The translations under genes were made by a program, and so were the position numbers. From NCBI RefSeq assembly GCF_003289645.1, contig NZ_QLYX01000027.1, positions 1 to 41,580 of the forward strand: a stretch of DNA of 41,580 nucleotides, written 5' to 3'. Below, piece after piece: positions 31,182 through 40,569 of this stretch. The notes below the pieces were generated by a model that saw only the letters and a list, made by a program, of their open reading frames with translations, made no database searches and was not told the origin of the DNA. Within the stretch, counting starts at the first letter, position 1. The number at the start of each line of letters is the position of its first letter. Source of the DNA: Actinomadura craniellae (lineage in GTDB: Bacteria; Actinomycetota; Actinomycetes; Streptosporangiales; Streptosporangiaceae).

Positions 31182-32986
31182 TCGGGAAGGTGACGCGCGG
31201 CACCAAGGTCGCAGGGCTCCTCTACTACCTGTACGGCCCGGGAAAGGCCAACGAGCACCGCGACCCGCACCTGATCGCCGGCTGGCGCGACCCGGCCGAA
31301 CTGGAACCGCCGCTGCGTCCGAACGGCACCCGCGACTTCCGCTACCTCGGCGGCCTGCTCGACCGGACGGTCACCGCGCTCGGCCCGCACAACCACGTCA
31401 AGCCAGTCTGGCAGTGCTCGATCCGCGCGGCGCCGGACGACCCGATCCTGACGGACGCCCAGTGGGCAGACATCGCCCACCGGGTGATGGACCGTGTCGG
31501 CCTCGCCCCGGCCGGGGACGACGAGGCGGTCCGCTGGATCGCGGTCCGCCACGCGGCCGACCACATCCACCTCGTGGCCACCCTCGCCCGCCAGGACGGC
31601 ACCCGCCCGGAGATTTGGAACGACTTCTACAAGGTCGCGGACGCCTGCCGGACGATCGAACGCCACTACGGCCTGCGGGCCGCCCCGCCCTGCGACCGGA
31701 CGGCCGCCCGCCCACCGGGCCGCGCCGAGACCGAGAAGGCCCGTCGCCATCGACGGGACGAGGCCCCGCGCACCACACTCAGGCGCCACGTCTCCACCGC
31801 TGCGGCCGGCGCCCGCAGCGAGGCCGAGTTCTTCGACCGCCTGGCGGCCGGAGGAGTGCGGGTCCGCAAGCGGTTCAGCGACCGCCGACCGGACGAGGCC
31901 ACCGGCTACGCGGTCGCCCTCCTGGACGACGCGACCGCCTCCGGAGAACCGGTCTGGTACGGCGGTGGAAAGCTCGCCGCCGACCTCTCACTCCCCAGGC
32001 TCCGCGCACGCTGGTCCAAGCCGTCCGAGGCCGGCGGGCCGGTGTCCGGCCGCTGGCTCTCCGCCCGAACCGCCCGAGCCGCGCTCCGGCAGTCGGTCGC
32101 GGACGCGGCGGATCGCTCGCGGAACGAGACCGAGTTCTTCACCCGCCTGGAGGAAGCGGGCCTCCGCGTTCGCAAGCGGTTCAGCGAACTCCACCCGGGC
32201 GAGATCACCGGCTACGCCGTCACCCTCCCCGAGTACACCGGCTCGGACGGAGCCCCTCTCTGGCACAGCGGAGGCAGCCTTTCGGACCGGCTCACCCTTC
32301 CACGCCTACGGCAACGCTGGCAGACCCCGGAGGCTCCCGCAGACGACCGGCTGACCCTCACCTTCGAAGAACGCCAAGCTCTCTACGACGACGCGGCACG
32401 GGCCGCCGCCCATGCCACCGAACACATCCGGCGGTACGGAAGATTCGACCCCGCCCGCGCCGCCGACGCAGCTTGGGCGACTTCCGACGTCCTCCACTCC
32501 GCCGCGAGATCCCTCGGCAATCGAGAACTGAGCCGAGCTGCCGATGCCTATGACCGCGCCGCCCGCGAACCCTTCGCCAGAATCCCCACCCCGACCCCGG
32601 CGGGCGACGCCCTCCGTACCATTGCGAGGGTCTTCGCCCTCGTCCCGGGCGAAGCGGCCAGGGACGGTCGCACCCTGCTGCTGTTCATCGCGAACCTCGT
32701 AACGCTGATCGAGGCCGTCGCGGAACTCCGCGACATCCAGCGTCGACCGGTCCAGGTGGGCGCGGCTGCGACGGCAAGAGGACGTGTGTCCGGCCGGAAC
32801 ACTGCGCTGGAGACCCGCCAAGAGCAGCCAGCCGATCGTGACGGTGAGCTGAATGAGATCGCCCGGTTCATCAGCTCCGAGTTTCCGACTCCGATCTTCG
32901 AAGCTACCCAGAAACCGACGGCCGGTTCTTCGGAAAGGGACGCCACAAGCCCGGTACGACGACACCCTCGCGGCCCTCAACGCTGA
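31178..32986 (+). CDS. Relaxase (MobA/VirD2-like)
   Basis: A 602-residue protein. The N-terminal relaxase domain begins 'MIGKVTRGTKVAGLLYYLYGPGK' and has the metal-binding His motif 'RHAADHIHLVATL' (His125, His129, His131). It nicks oriT and stays bound to the 5' end for transfer. Residues about 197-281 and 300-383 are two copies of one domain, each with 'EFF(D/T)RL...G(V/L)RVRKRFS' and 'TGYAV'. A hydrophobic segment near residue 500 follows 'TLLLFIANLVTLIEAVAEL'. It overlaps mobC by four bases. No type IV secretion genes are in the window, so the element is mobilisable rather than conjugative. Confidence 0.9.
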   Translation: MIGKVTRGTKVAGLLYYLYGPGKANEHRDPHLIAGWRDPAELEPPLRPNGTRDFRYLGGLLDRTVTALGPHNHVKPVWQCSIRAAPDDPILTDAQWADIAHRVMDRVGLAPAGDDEAVRWIAVRHAADHIHLVATLARQDGTRPEIWNDFYKVADACRTIERHYGLRAAPPCDRTAARPPGRAETEKARRHRRDEAPRTTLRRHVSTAAAGARSEAEFFDRLAAGGVRVRKRFSDRRPDEATGYAVALLDDATASGEPVWYGGGKLAADLSLPRLRARWSKPSEAGGPVSGRWLSARTARAALRQSVADAADRSRNETEFFTRLEEAGLRVRKRFSELHPGEITGYAVTLPEYTGSDGAPLWHSGGSLSDRLTLPRLRQRWQTPEAPADDRLTLTFEERQALYDDAARAAAHATEHIRRYGRFDPARAADAAWATSDVLHSAARSLGNRELSRAADAYDRAAREPFARIPTPTPAGDALRTIARVFALVPGEAARDGRTLLLFIANLVTLIEAVAELRDIQRRPVQVGAAATARGRVSGRNTALETRQEQPADRDGELNEIARFISSEFPTPIFEATQKPTAGSSERDATSPVRRHPRGPQR

Positions 32987-33088
32987 CCCACGCATCCATC
33001 GTTTACACGTCCATGAGGGACCTCACGGGCCTTCAGAGGATGGGTGGCGTCTATAACTTGGCGGCCGACAGCACACCGGACATCGGTG

Positions 33089-33604
33089 CTATGGCCGAGC
33101 TTGCCTGTGAAGTTCTTGTGACGGTGAGGGAAGAGGGGGACGGGCAACGGGCTTTTCGGTGAGTTGGTCTCGCGTCCGGAGGACGCTGCTCCTGGTGGCG
33201 TTGATGAACTCGAGCCGGGCGCTCTCCATCTCGTTCCTCGCCTGTCCCCAGGCTGTCTCATCCGCTCTTTCGCCATGGTCGATCTGTGCGCGACGGGTCC
33301 AGAAGATCTCGTCCATCCTGTAGGCGGCTGCGATGACCTCCGAAGTGCCGACAAGCCATATCAGGGCCAGTGCTTCATTCCACGCGGTCCAGTCGACCTC
33401 CTCGCCGTGCTTCCACCGTCTGCGCAAGGCGAGCTGGCATCTCGTTGACTCTACGATGATCGCTTTGCATGCATCGATCTGTCTGTCCCTGGACCAGTGT
33501 CGACGCTGTGCCCGGGTGGAGAGCACCGCTCCCGTTGCCACACCCAAGAGGGTGGCGGTCGCACCTCCGGCGCTGGACACCACGACCTCCCACGGGAACG
33601 GCAT
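33089..33604 (-). CDS. Small membrane-anchored hypothetical protein
   Basis: A 171-residue protein. The first 30 residues hold one hydrophobic segment 'WEVVVSSAGGATATLLGVATGAVLS', followed at once by 'TRAQRRHWSRDRQIDACKAIIVESTRCQLALRRRW', a basic cytoplasmic helix. The remainder is helical and charged. It resembles the widespread small actinobacterial membrane proteins with an N-terminal anchor. Function unknown. Confidence 0.65.
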   Translation of the reverse strand: MPFPWEVVVSSAGGATATLLGVATGAVLSTRAQRRHWSRDRQIDACKAIIVESTRCQLALRRRWKHGEEVDWTAWNEALALIWLVGTSEVIAAAYRMDEIFWTRRAQIDHGERADETAWGQARNEMESARLEFINATRSSVLRTRDQLTEKPVARPPLPSPSQELHRQARP

Positions 33605-33726
33605 CGCCCCTCCTCATCAGCGTCCTCGCTAAGACTCACCGAGGCGGTAGTGGCCGTCTAGGTCAAGAGACGCAGTCCTGACGAGGAAGAGACGGAACCC
33701 GAGGACCAAGACGGCCGCCAGGACGG

Positions 33727-34985
33727 TCAGCTGCGGAACTCGGTTGGCGGCGAGATGTCGTTGACGATCAACTCGGTCATCTTGAGCAGACGGCGGAAGC
33801 AGGTGAAGGCGTCGGAGAAGGGCGAGGGATATCCGAGCCGCACCAGGTGCCTGCGGAGTTCGGGCAGGCAGCTCAGGAGAATGTCGGCGTGACCCGGACC
33901 TGCGGTGCCGCCGTTGCGAATGTAAGTCGAGATGCAGCCTGCGAGCGTCACGTCCAGGTAGACCAGGTCGCCCTTGTCCGCGGGCGGTGTCTCCGGGAAG
34001 GGGAGCTCGGCGTGTTCGGCCCACAGGAGGCCGACCGCGTGGAACGTCGCCTGATGGCTCTCAGGCCCAGGCCACCTGTAGCCGTGCAGGTATCGGGTCT
34101 CTGCGGCGGACGAGGTGCGCCGGGGACACCGCTTCTCTTCCCGGCGCCGGTCGGCGAAGGCCCGCATCTCGGTGAGCCAGGCGGTCCGGCTCAGCTCCAG
34201 CATGTCCAGGGCTCGTAGCAGCGCATTCTCGTCCTTCCGCAGGGCGCCGGTGGTGCTCAGATACGACCAGGTCGCGTTGAACCCGATCGGACAGTAGTGG
34301 CCGACGGCACATCTCAGAGCGGTGTATCGCTGGCCGTAGGGAAGGCCGCGATCACGCACCCGCCTCGCATAGGTGCCGAAACTCACGAGGTGATCGCCTC
34401 CCGGACGTCGAGTGCGCTGGGGCCTCGTCACAGGGTTCCGGTTGTGGGCCAGTGGGACCAGTGAGTATTTGGGCGGCAGGGTGGGGCGATACCTGGTGGT
34501 GTCGCCGGTGGCGAGGACTCCGGCGATCTGGCGGTAGGCCTCGCTGTCGCTCGGGGACTCGTCGGGCAGCAGCGGGTGCCGCCATTCGTTGAGGCACAGC
34601 ATTTGGGGCAGGTCGGCGGGGATACGGGCACGCAGTTCGGTCTCGTCGGCGAGGAGCAGGTTGCGGTGGGCGGGGACGAGCATGCGGTAGACGTCCTGAA
34701 GAGGGGTGCCGGTGCTGCGTCGAGGTGTATGGGGCGGCCGCGGATCAGCAGGGGGACGCCGCCGACGTACCTCTCGCCTTGTTCGTCGACGAGTTGATCG
34801 TGCTTGTCGAGGCGCTCTAGGAAGTCGCCGTGGTCGAAGCCGGGGTTTCGGCTCGTGAGGCGGTCGCCGAAGAAGCGCAGGACGTCGTAGAGGTTCCATC
34901 CTCTGGGGTTGTAACCGACCAGTTCGACGACGAGCGTCCAGCGCGTCTCGTCGCGGAAACGGTGGCGGGCAACTGGTGGCTTCAT
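33727..34985 (-). pseudogene. Frameshifted hypothetical gene
   Basis: The N-terminal third is in one frame from ATG 34985: 'RDETRWTLVVELVGYNPRGWNLYDVLRFFGDRLTSRNPGFDHGDFLERLDKHD', ending near 'GRPIHLDAA'. From about 34715 the protein-like sequence moves to another frame: 'TGTPLQDVYRMLVPAHRNLLLADE', then on to 'KMTELIVNDISPPTEF' at 33727. Together they would give about 419 residues. The shift lies at about 34705-34725. It is either a real disabling indel or a sequencing error. No family recognised. Confidence 0.55.
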
Positions 34986-35176
34986 CGCGTGAATTCAGGC
35001 AGGTCAAGCTTCGTGCTGATCACATTGGAGCCGGGGCTGACCGCTGCGCGATATGCGGATGGAGCACCCTGGCAGGTGTCACCACTGAGGCAAGATTTGG
35101 GTGACTTTCTGGAGGAACCTTCAGGTCGTCATCTATCTTGCCAAGGTGTCGTCGGACTCAAGCAAAATCGCGGGGA

Positions 35177-35190
35177 CAGCTGTACAGCTG
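35177..35190. promoter_or_regulatory. 14-bp perfect palindrome before ABC-3C start
   Basis: CAGCTGTACAGCTG lies three bases before the ATG of the effector gene. It is a perfect palindrome and could be an operator for repressing this defence operon, or a site at which the ribosome is blocked by a hairpin. No ribosome site is evident here. Confidence 0.35.
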
Positions 35191-35193
35191 ATC

Positions 35194-36534
35194 ATGACCA
35201 CTCTCCCGCCCGACGACGCGGGTGCGAGAACAGCGGACCTTTACGACTGGCAGGCCTCCATGGCCGCCGCGGACGGACTTGAGCTCTATCGGACTGCACT
35301 TAAAGGGGATGAGAATCTGACCGATAGAGAGGCATGCCGGATCCTGTGTGAGTATCACGAGGACTGGGTGGCGATCCGTGGCAATGATGCTGAACTGGTG
35401 TCGGCCAAGCACAAGGAGCCGTCGTTCGGCGCCTACACCACGATCAACCAGCTGCGTGGTGACGGCGGGCTGGGCCATCTGTTTTCACGCTGGCTGGCGT
35501 TAGGGGAGAAGCCAAAATGTCGGCTCGTGACAACAGCCGGCTTGGCTGCTGGCGCACCTCAGGAGCTAGATAAGGCGATCGTCATCCTGAGAAGCCAGCG
35601 ACTTGACAGCAAGCCACTCGTTGTCGCTGGTTCCCCCGGCAAGGCGGTCTCTGAGTTTGCCAGGACTCTCCTGAGTAATCCAGACAGTCTGCCTGCTCAG
35701 TGGAAATCGACCGGTAGCGGCCGAAAGTCCAGCCCGACTGTTGAGCAGCGCGAACAAGTTGCGCGATTCCTCTCGGCGCTCACATTACAGTGCGGACGCC
35801 CTGGCAGAGCGCATATCGAATATGCGGCACCTGGCATGTACGCCAAGCCGGTCCTCACCCAGCTTGGCTACCCCAACACACCCCCGGAGGCGGTCTGGGA
35901 GGCGGTTCTTGGAATCGTCAGAAGCCGCATGCGCGCTGCCGGACCACGGCCTGAGGGCGGGCTTCAGCCGGTGCTAGCTCACACCTCGACGACGGCGCTA
36001 GAGACTGTCGAGCCCGAAGATCATCTCGCTGCCAGGATCGTTACGCTTGGCGACATCGATGTTGCAGTGAAAACCGCCATCGCCCTTCCAGGTGGCTTCA
36101 TGCCGCTCCCGATGCTCATCCGAACCAGCCGTCTTGCCGTCAAGATGGCTGCCGGTCATTGTGGGGATAACAGCATCGAACGTGCTGAGCAGCTGAAACT
36201 GGACTTTCAGAACTACTGGCGCGCACGAGCCAGTGGCGATCCAGCTGCTGGCTTGGAGAAGGAGCGACTCATGCGTGCCCTCCACCGGCTCAGTGATCAG
36301 GCCGCTGCTGTCACGGAGACTCATGATCATCCCTGGGGAGCTGACTTCTGGACCGAGGTTCAGACCCGGATCGAGGTCATGCTTGCTAGCGAGAACCGAG
36401 ACGATCTTGATCTTGATCTCCTGCTCGGGGGGATCTGTGAACTCGCTAGCCGTTGCAAGGTGTGGTTCAGCAGGGGTTTCGACGTTGAAGCGGCGATCGC
36501 GCAAGCACGGGCCCGACAAAGGGCAGCGTCATGA
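35194..36534 (+). CDS. ABC-3C effector, DUF4297-like nuclease
   Basis: A 446-residue protein starting at ATG 35194. The N terminus resembles DUF4297/Cap4-like PD-(D/E)xK nucleases: 'YDWQASMAAADGLELYRTAL', then 'CEYHEDWVAI' (Asp57) and 'AELVSAKHKE' (Glu67, Lys72), where the family has Q/E-x-K. The rest is helical, with 'LFSRWLALGEKPKCRLVTTAG' and a C-terminal region 'RLAVKMAAGHCGDNSIERAEQL' typical of ABC-3C effectors. The GTG/ATG choice is uncertain: the frame is open to 35101. Its stop overlaps the next gene's ATG (36531). Confidence 0.75.
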   Translation: MTTLPPDDAGARTADLYDWQASMAAADGLELYRTALKGDENLTDREACRILCEYHEDWVAIRGNDAELVSAKHKEPSFGAYTTINQLRGDGGLGHLFSRWLALGEKPKCRLVTTAGLAAGAPQELDKAIVILRSQRLDSKPLVVAGSPGKAVSEFARTLLSNPDSLPAQWKSTGSGRKSSPTVEQREQVARFLSALTLQCGRPGRAHIEYAAPGMYAKPVLTQLGYPNTPPEAVWEAVLGIVRSRMRAAGPRPEGGLQPVLAHTSTTALETVEPEDHLAARIVTLGDIDVAVKTAIALPGGFMPLPMLIRTSRLAVKMAAGHCGDNSIERAEQLKLDFQNYWRARASGDPAAGLEKERLMRALHRLSDQAAAVTETHDHPWGADFWTEVQTRIEVMLASENRDDLDLDLLLGGICELASRCKVWFSRGFDVEAAIAQARARQRAAS

Positions 36535-37103
36535 GCATCACACCTGATCCTGAGGAACTCGCCCTTCTACGGGAGGACCTTGCTTATCACCAGGCAAGGG
36601 TGCTCCTGTTGGTGGAAGCCGTAGCCCGTACGGCGGGGCACGCTGGCAAGCTCGATGGATTGACCAAGCTAGCCAAGCTCGACTTTCTCGTTCGCTATCC
36701 GGCGCTGGCGCCGGCCGTATTAGATCGTCTCGATCCCAACGATTGTCGCCTGCACCTGTCGGAGGAGGACATTGCCGTGCCCACCGACGTCGAAGCCCCT
36801 ATGACCCGTTACAGATATGGTCCATGGGACGATCGGTACTATCCCGTGATCGGCGCGCTGACTGGGCGCGGACTATTGCGCTACGTGCGAGGGCGCCGCG
36901 GCAGCGTTGCACTGGCGCCAACGCCCGCTGGACGTAAGCTTGCCCAGGCCATGACAGCCACCCCGGAATGGGCGGAAACTACGGATCGTTGCGTCGCAAT
37001 CGCCGAGGCCGCCTCAGGCATGACGGGCAGCGCCCTCAAAGACCTGATCTATGAGCGGTTGGCCGATCTTATGGACCGTCCCCATCGACAGGTGATCCAG
37101 TGA
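36531..37103 (+). CDS. ABC-3C middle component
   Basis: A 190-residue protein between the nuclease and the ABC ATPase, with four-base overlaps to both. It has a helical N terminus 'EDLAYHQARVLLLVEAVARTAG', then 'LDGLTKLAKLDFLVRYPAL', 'PMTRYRYGPWDDRYYPVIGALTGRGLLRYVRGRRGSVALAPTPAGR', a winged-helix-like half. In ABC-3C systems the middle component links the sensor ATPase to the effector. The order effector, middle component, ATPase is the expected one. Confidence 0.8.
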   Translation: MSITPDPEELALLREDLAYHQARVLLLVEAVARTAGHAGKLDGLTKLAKLDFLVRYPALAPAVLDRLDPNDCRLHLSEEDIAVPTDVEAPMTRYRYGPWDDRYYPVIGALTGRGLLRYVRGRRGSVALAPTPAGRKLAQAMTATPEWAETTDRCVAIAEAASGMTGSALKDLIYERLADLMDRPHRQVIQ

Positions 37104-39055
37104 CTGTCCGATTCAGAATCGACACTGTTGCCCTCGCTACCACCGAGGGCGAAGTGCATTACGCTTTCCCGTCAGATCTCACCGTGCTTGCAGGGAAGAC
37201 AGGCGTCGGCAAGACCACGTTGCTTGAGTTGATCAAGTTCGGCTTTGGCGGAAACGCCGCCTTAGCCGACGTAGCACGCAACCACGTCCACGAGGTCACG
37301 CTCGAGGTCGCCATTGGCGACTCTCGCCTGCAGATATCCCGCAGCCTAGGAACTGCTAAGAGCAAGAAGGTTCGCGTTACTGACCTCACTGCCCGGGAGC
37401 GGCTTCCAGATCACCATATCGATGCCACCCAACCTAGCCTCAGCACGCTCTTGATGACCGCGCTCGGCCTCCCTGACGATCTCAAGGCGGCGGTCACGAC
37501 CAAGGGCAGTACTAACGCTGGAAACCGCATCACCTTCGCCGATATCTTCTCTTACCTCTACGTACCTCAATCGGCTATCAATCGGGAAATTGCCCGCAGT
37601 GGAGAGGGTTACTACCAGCCCAAGCGCAAGGCGGTATTTGAGCTATTGTTTGGGCTGACGAATCCTGACATCATGAAACTCCGGTCGGAGGTCAATACCC
37701 TCAATGGCGAGATCGCTGAGGCTGAGAAAGAGCATCAGACCGTCCTGACCTTCTTGGAGGACAGTAACACTACCGCTCGCTTGGACGCGCAGAACGCTCT
37801 CGACGCCGCTGCGGCGGCGCAGGCAGCTGCCGAAGCGGAGCAGATGGCCCTCAGGAACGCAATCGACCCCATCACCGACCGCGAGACGCAGGTCCTACGG
37901 GACATGCTCAACGACGCAGAGTACGGACTGGCCGAGGCGCGCGCTCTTGTCACTCACCTCACCCGACAAGTCGGCGAATACACTGCGGAACGGCGCCGAG
38001 TGCAAACTGATCTGACCAGACTCCAACGAATGCACGATGCGGGTGAGCGCCTAGCCGATATCGAGTTCGTTGTTTGCCCGCGCTGCATGCAGTCGCTTTC
38101 CAACCGAAGCGTTCCCGACACTAGCTGTCGGGTCTGTTTGCAGCCAGACCCAGTTCAACCCAGCACCCCTGAGCAGGGTGGACGCTATGAGATCCTCCAA
38201 CTGACCGATCAACTCACTGAGATGCATGACCACCTCGAGGCGATCGCAACCCAGCTGGAAGCAGCCCGGCAGGCCGAAGTGGACCGAACGCAACTGGTCG
38301 ATGCCTTGACCGCAAAAATCGACGCCCGGGTGGCTGAACGTCTCACGCCCAGGCTCCAGGCCTTCAGTGACGCAGCTGACCGTCTAGCAGCCGCGCGAAC
38401 GCAACAAGAGCACCTGGAGCAAGTTCTACGGCAATGGGATCGAGCCGACGACCTTGGCTTGGTCGTCCAACGACTCCAAGGCGAAAAGGATCGCATCCTG
38501 GCAGAGATTCAAGAGGCCCAAGAGGCTCTTGACGCTAGAAAACGCGATATCCTCGACGCTCTCAACGACGAGTTCCAGCGAGCCGCCTCAGAGTTGGGCA
38601 TCCCTGGCGTTCAGCAAGCCACCATTAACCGCGACAGCTACCTCCCTATGCTCAACGGCCAGAAGTATTCCACCTTCAGTGGCCCCGGCGGCGGAATCAT
38701 CACGGCAACGCAAGTCGCCTACTGGACATCCCTGCTTAACGTCGCTCTCCGAGACCGACAGACCCGTTACCCGGCATTCCTGCTAATTGACACGCCGCGG
38801 CTAGCCCTCCAAGCAGAGAGCTTGGCTGCAGCGCTTTATCGACGGATCGTAGGTCAGGCCGACGCCAACCCTGGACGTATTCAGCTGATCATCGCAGACA
38901 ACGAACTCCCTGCCGCTTACAGAAGCCACTACCAAGAGGTCCACTTTACTTATGAGGACCCGACTATTCCGACCATCCCCCACCCTGGACCCAAGGCCGT
39001 GCAGAAACTTGCTGGCTCCACCGCAGGAACCGAGGGAAGGGAGACAGCCATTTGA
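37100..39055 (+). CDS. ABC-3C SMC/Rad50-like ATPase
   Basis: A 651-residue ABC ATPase. Walker A 'AGKTGVGKTTLLELIKFGFGG' is at 31-40. Long coiled coils follow, with 'AQNALDAAAAAQAAAEAEQMALRN' and, between the arms, a zinc-hook-like Cys set 'CPRC...CRVC' at about 326-346. The head closes with 'YSTFSGPGGGIITATQVAYW' (signature-like) and Walker B 'FLLIDTPRLALQAESLA' near 560. Pro instead of Glu after the Asp fits the DUF3732/ABC-3C type, which may hydrolyse ATP slowly and serve as a nucleic-acid sensor. The GTG start 37100 overlaps the middle component's stop. Confidence 0.87.
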   Translation: MTVRFRIDTVALATTEGEVHYAFPSDLTVLAGKTGVGKTTLLELIKFGFGGNAALADVARNHVHEVTLEVAIGDSRLQISRSLGTAKSKKVRVTDLTARERLPDHHIDATQPSLSTLLMTALGLPDDLKAAVTTKGSTNAGNRITFADIFSYLYVPQSAINREIARSGEGYYQPKRKAVFELLFGLTNPDIMKLRSEVNTLNGEIAEAEKEHQTVLTFLEDSNTTARLDAQNALDAAAAAQAAAEAEQMALRNAIDPITDRETQVLRDMLNDAEYGLAEARALVTHLTRQVGEYTAERRRVQTDLTRLQRMHDAGERLADIEFVVCPRCMQSLSNRSVPDTSCRVCLQPDPVQPSTPEQGGRYEILQLTDQLTEMHDHLEAIATQLEAARQAEVDRTQLVDALTAKIDARVAERLTPRLQAFSDAADRLAAARTQQEHLEQVLRQWDRADDLGLVVQRLQGEKDRILAEIQEAQEALDARKRDILDALNDEFQRAASELGIPGVQQATINRDSYLPMLNGQKYSTFSGPGGGIITATQVAYWTSLLNVALRDRQTRYPAFLLIDTPRLALQAESLAAALYRRIVGQADANPGRIQLIIADNELPAAYRSHYQEVHFTYEDPTIPTIPHPGPKAVQKLAGSTAGTEGRETAI

Positions 39056-39059
39056 TCCA

Positions 39060-39425
39060 CCTGGCTATAGCCAACAAACCCGGCTCCACTGAGGTGTTTC
39101 ATTCTCAGTTTTGTATGATGGTGCAGGACAAGGATCGCCTGGACGGTGGCGGTGGTTCGGCCGGGTGAGTAGTGGGCTGTCGAAGGACGTGCTGGTGCTG
39201 AACGAGGTGGCGTCTTGTTCGCCAGCGACGCGGATGCGGACGTGGTGCCGGTCGAGCAGCTTCTTGCGTTTGCCGCAGCTACGGCGTTTGAACGAGGGGC
39301 CGATGGCGCAGTAGCTCTTGTTGCGTAGCAGGCGATGGCCCGGCTGGTGAGTGCGTTGACGATGCCACGAGCGCGGGCGGCGGTCAGGCCATGAACCGAG
39401 CTGGGCATCGCTGGTGAAGTCCAGA
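39060..39425 (-). pseudogene. IS5-family transposase C-terminal relic
   Basis: On the minus strand the reading 'DFTSDA', 'VHGLTAARARGIVNALTS' and, further on, 'TATVQAILVLHH' are the C-terminal words of an IS5-type (HARBI1-like) transposase. Between them the frame is shifted: 'CYATRATAPSAPRSN' replaces the expected ADKGY-type region, though 'NKSYCAIGPSFKRR' survives in another frame. The catalytic core upstream is missing. It adjoins the broken glycosylase gene and follows the ABC-3C operon. Confidence 0.6.
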
Positions 39426-39842
39426 TCAGTCGGCTGTCAACCTAAGCACCATCTCAGGTGCGGGAAAGAGCGCGCAGGAGCCGCCGGGAACCTGCTCGCC
39501 GTGCGCGGCGCAAAACGTCCGGTACAGCTTCTTGGCCTATGCGGCCCGGATCACCTGACGGATGATCGCGGTGCCGAGGGCGTCCCAGAGGTTCGGGTTG
39601 CGGAAGCGGGAGACCGGCCCGAGCTCGGCCAGGGCACCGCCGAGGGCGGGGACGTCGAACGGCAGGATGACATCGAGCACCAGCTCGGACCCAGCCGGGC
39701 GCAGCGGCCGTACCTCTGGCCCGTCCGGGCGGACGGTCACCAGCCACCGGCCGCCGTCGGGCATCTCGAGGGCCCCGACGGTGCCGTCCGGTGTGGCGTG
39801 CCAGGCAGCCTGCTCGGTCATCGTGAAGGCCGGTCGCGCCAT
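39426..39842 (-). pseudogene. DNA-3-methyladenine glycosylase 2-like, truncated
   Basis: The frame from ATG 39842 reads 'GALEMPDGGRWLVTVRPDG', 'GSELVLDVILPFDVPALGGALAELGPVSRFRNPNLWDALGTAIIRQVIRAA', then a TAG at 39537-39539. The same frame resumes 'AKKLYRTFCAAHGEQ', 'GSCALFPAPEMVLRLTAD' and stops at 39426. The N-terminal half matches AlkA/3-methyladenine glycosylase 2 type proteins, in which the stop position carries a Gln. So a Gln (CAG) to stop (TAG) change probably broke it, and the IS5 relic cut off the catalytic half. Confidence 0.6.
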
Positions 39843-39887
39843 GTCTCCCGCTCTCGTCGTGACTTCCGCGAACCCCGCATCATCCCA

Positions 39888-40349
39888 TCAGTCACCTCCC
39901 TCAACTGGGAGTTCGCACCAGACGACCTTTCCGTTGCCAGTAGGGAAGTAGTAGTTCCACTGCCGGGACAGGCAGCCGACCAGGAAGAGACCCCGGCCGC
40001 CCTCGACGTCCGGGCCGGACTCCTTGATGACCGGCGGCTCCGGGTTGGCGTCCCACACCTCGATCAGCAGCAGCCGGCGGTCTGAGGCGAGCCGCAGGCC
40101 GATCTCGGCTGTTCCGGCGAGCGCCGCGTAACCGTCCCGCTCGACGTCGACTCCGGAGGCCCGGTAGGCGTTGGTGACCAGTTCGGAGACCAGCAGCTCG
40201 ACCGTCTCGATCGCGCCTCGCAGCCGCCACCGCTCCAGTAGGTCGGCCGCGTGCCTGCGCGCCCGTCGGGCCGCGCTGGGCAGGCAGGCGAACTCCGTCG
40301 CGTCCCGCAGCGGCCACTCCTGTGCCTCTGGCATCCCGATCGTCTCCAT
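39888..40349 (-). CDS. RsbW-like ATP-binding protein
   Basis: A 153-residue GHKL-fold ATPase of the HATPase_c/RsbW type. The N-box is 'VELLVSELVTNAYRASG' (Glu and Asn). The G1-like box is 'IEVWDANPEPP', and 'GGRGLFLVGCLS' and 'GKVVWCELPV' close it. It probably binds a partner regulator. ATG 40349 or ATG 40334 (MPEAQEW) is the start; the latter has a GGAG upstream. It is divergent from the XRE gene at 40570 across 220 bases that contain the palindrome CAACGTTG (40413-40420). Confidence 0.88.
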   Translation of the reverse strand: METIGMPEAQEWPLRDATEFACLPSAARRARRHAADLLERWRLRGAIETVELLVSELVTNAYRASGVDVERDGYAALAGTAEIGLRLASDRRLLLIEVWDANPEPPVIKESGPDVEGGRGLFLVGCLSRQWNYYFPTGNGKVVWCELPVEGGD

Positions 40350-40569
40350 CCTCGCTACGGGGGGCGAACGGACGTGATATGCCGGTGAAGCTCACGTTTC
40401 GTATCCGAACGCCAACGTTGTAGTAACCACGGAACCGCCCCGGCGTCCGCGGGACCAGAGCACGAATACGGCAGCGGTGCGGCACATCTGGCGCATCCGG
40501 TGCCTTGACCAGGCAGGACGAGCAGGGAAACGTCGTCATCGGACGGCCACGACCGAGAAAGGCCGAAGC

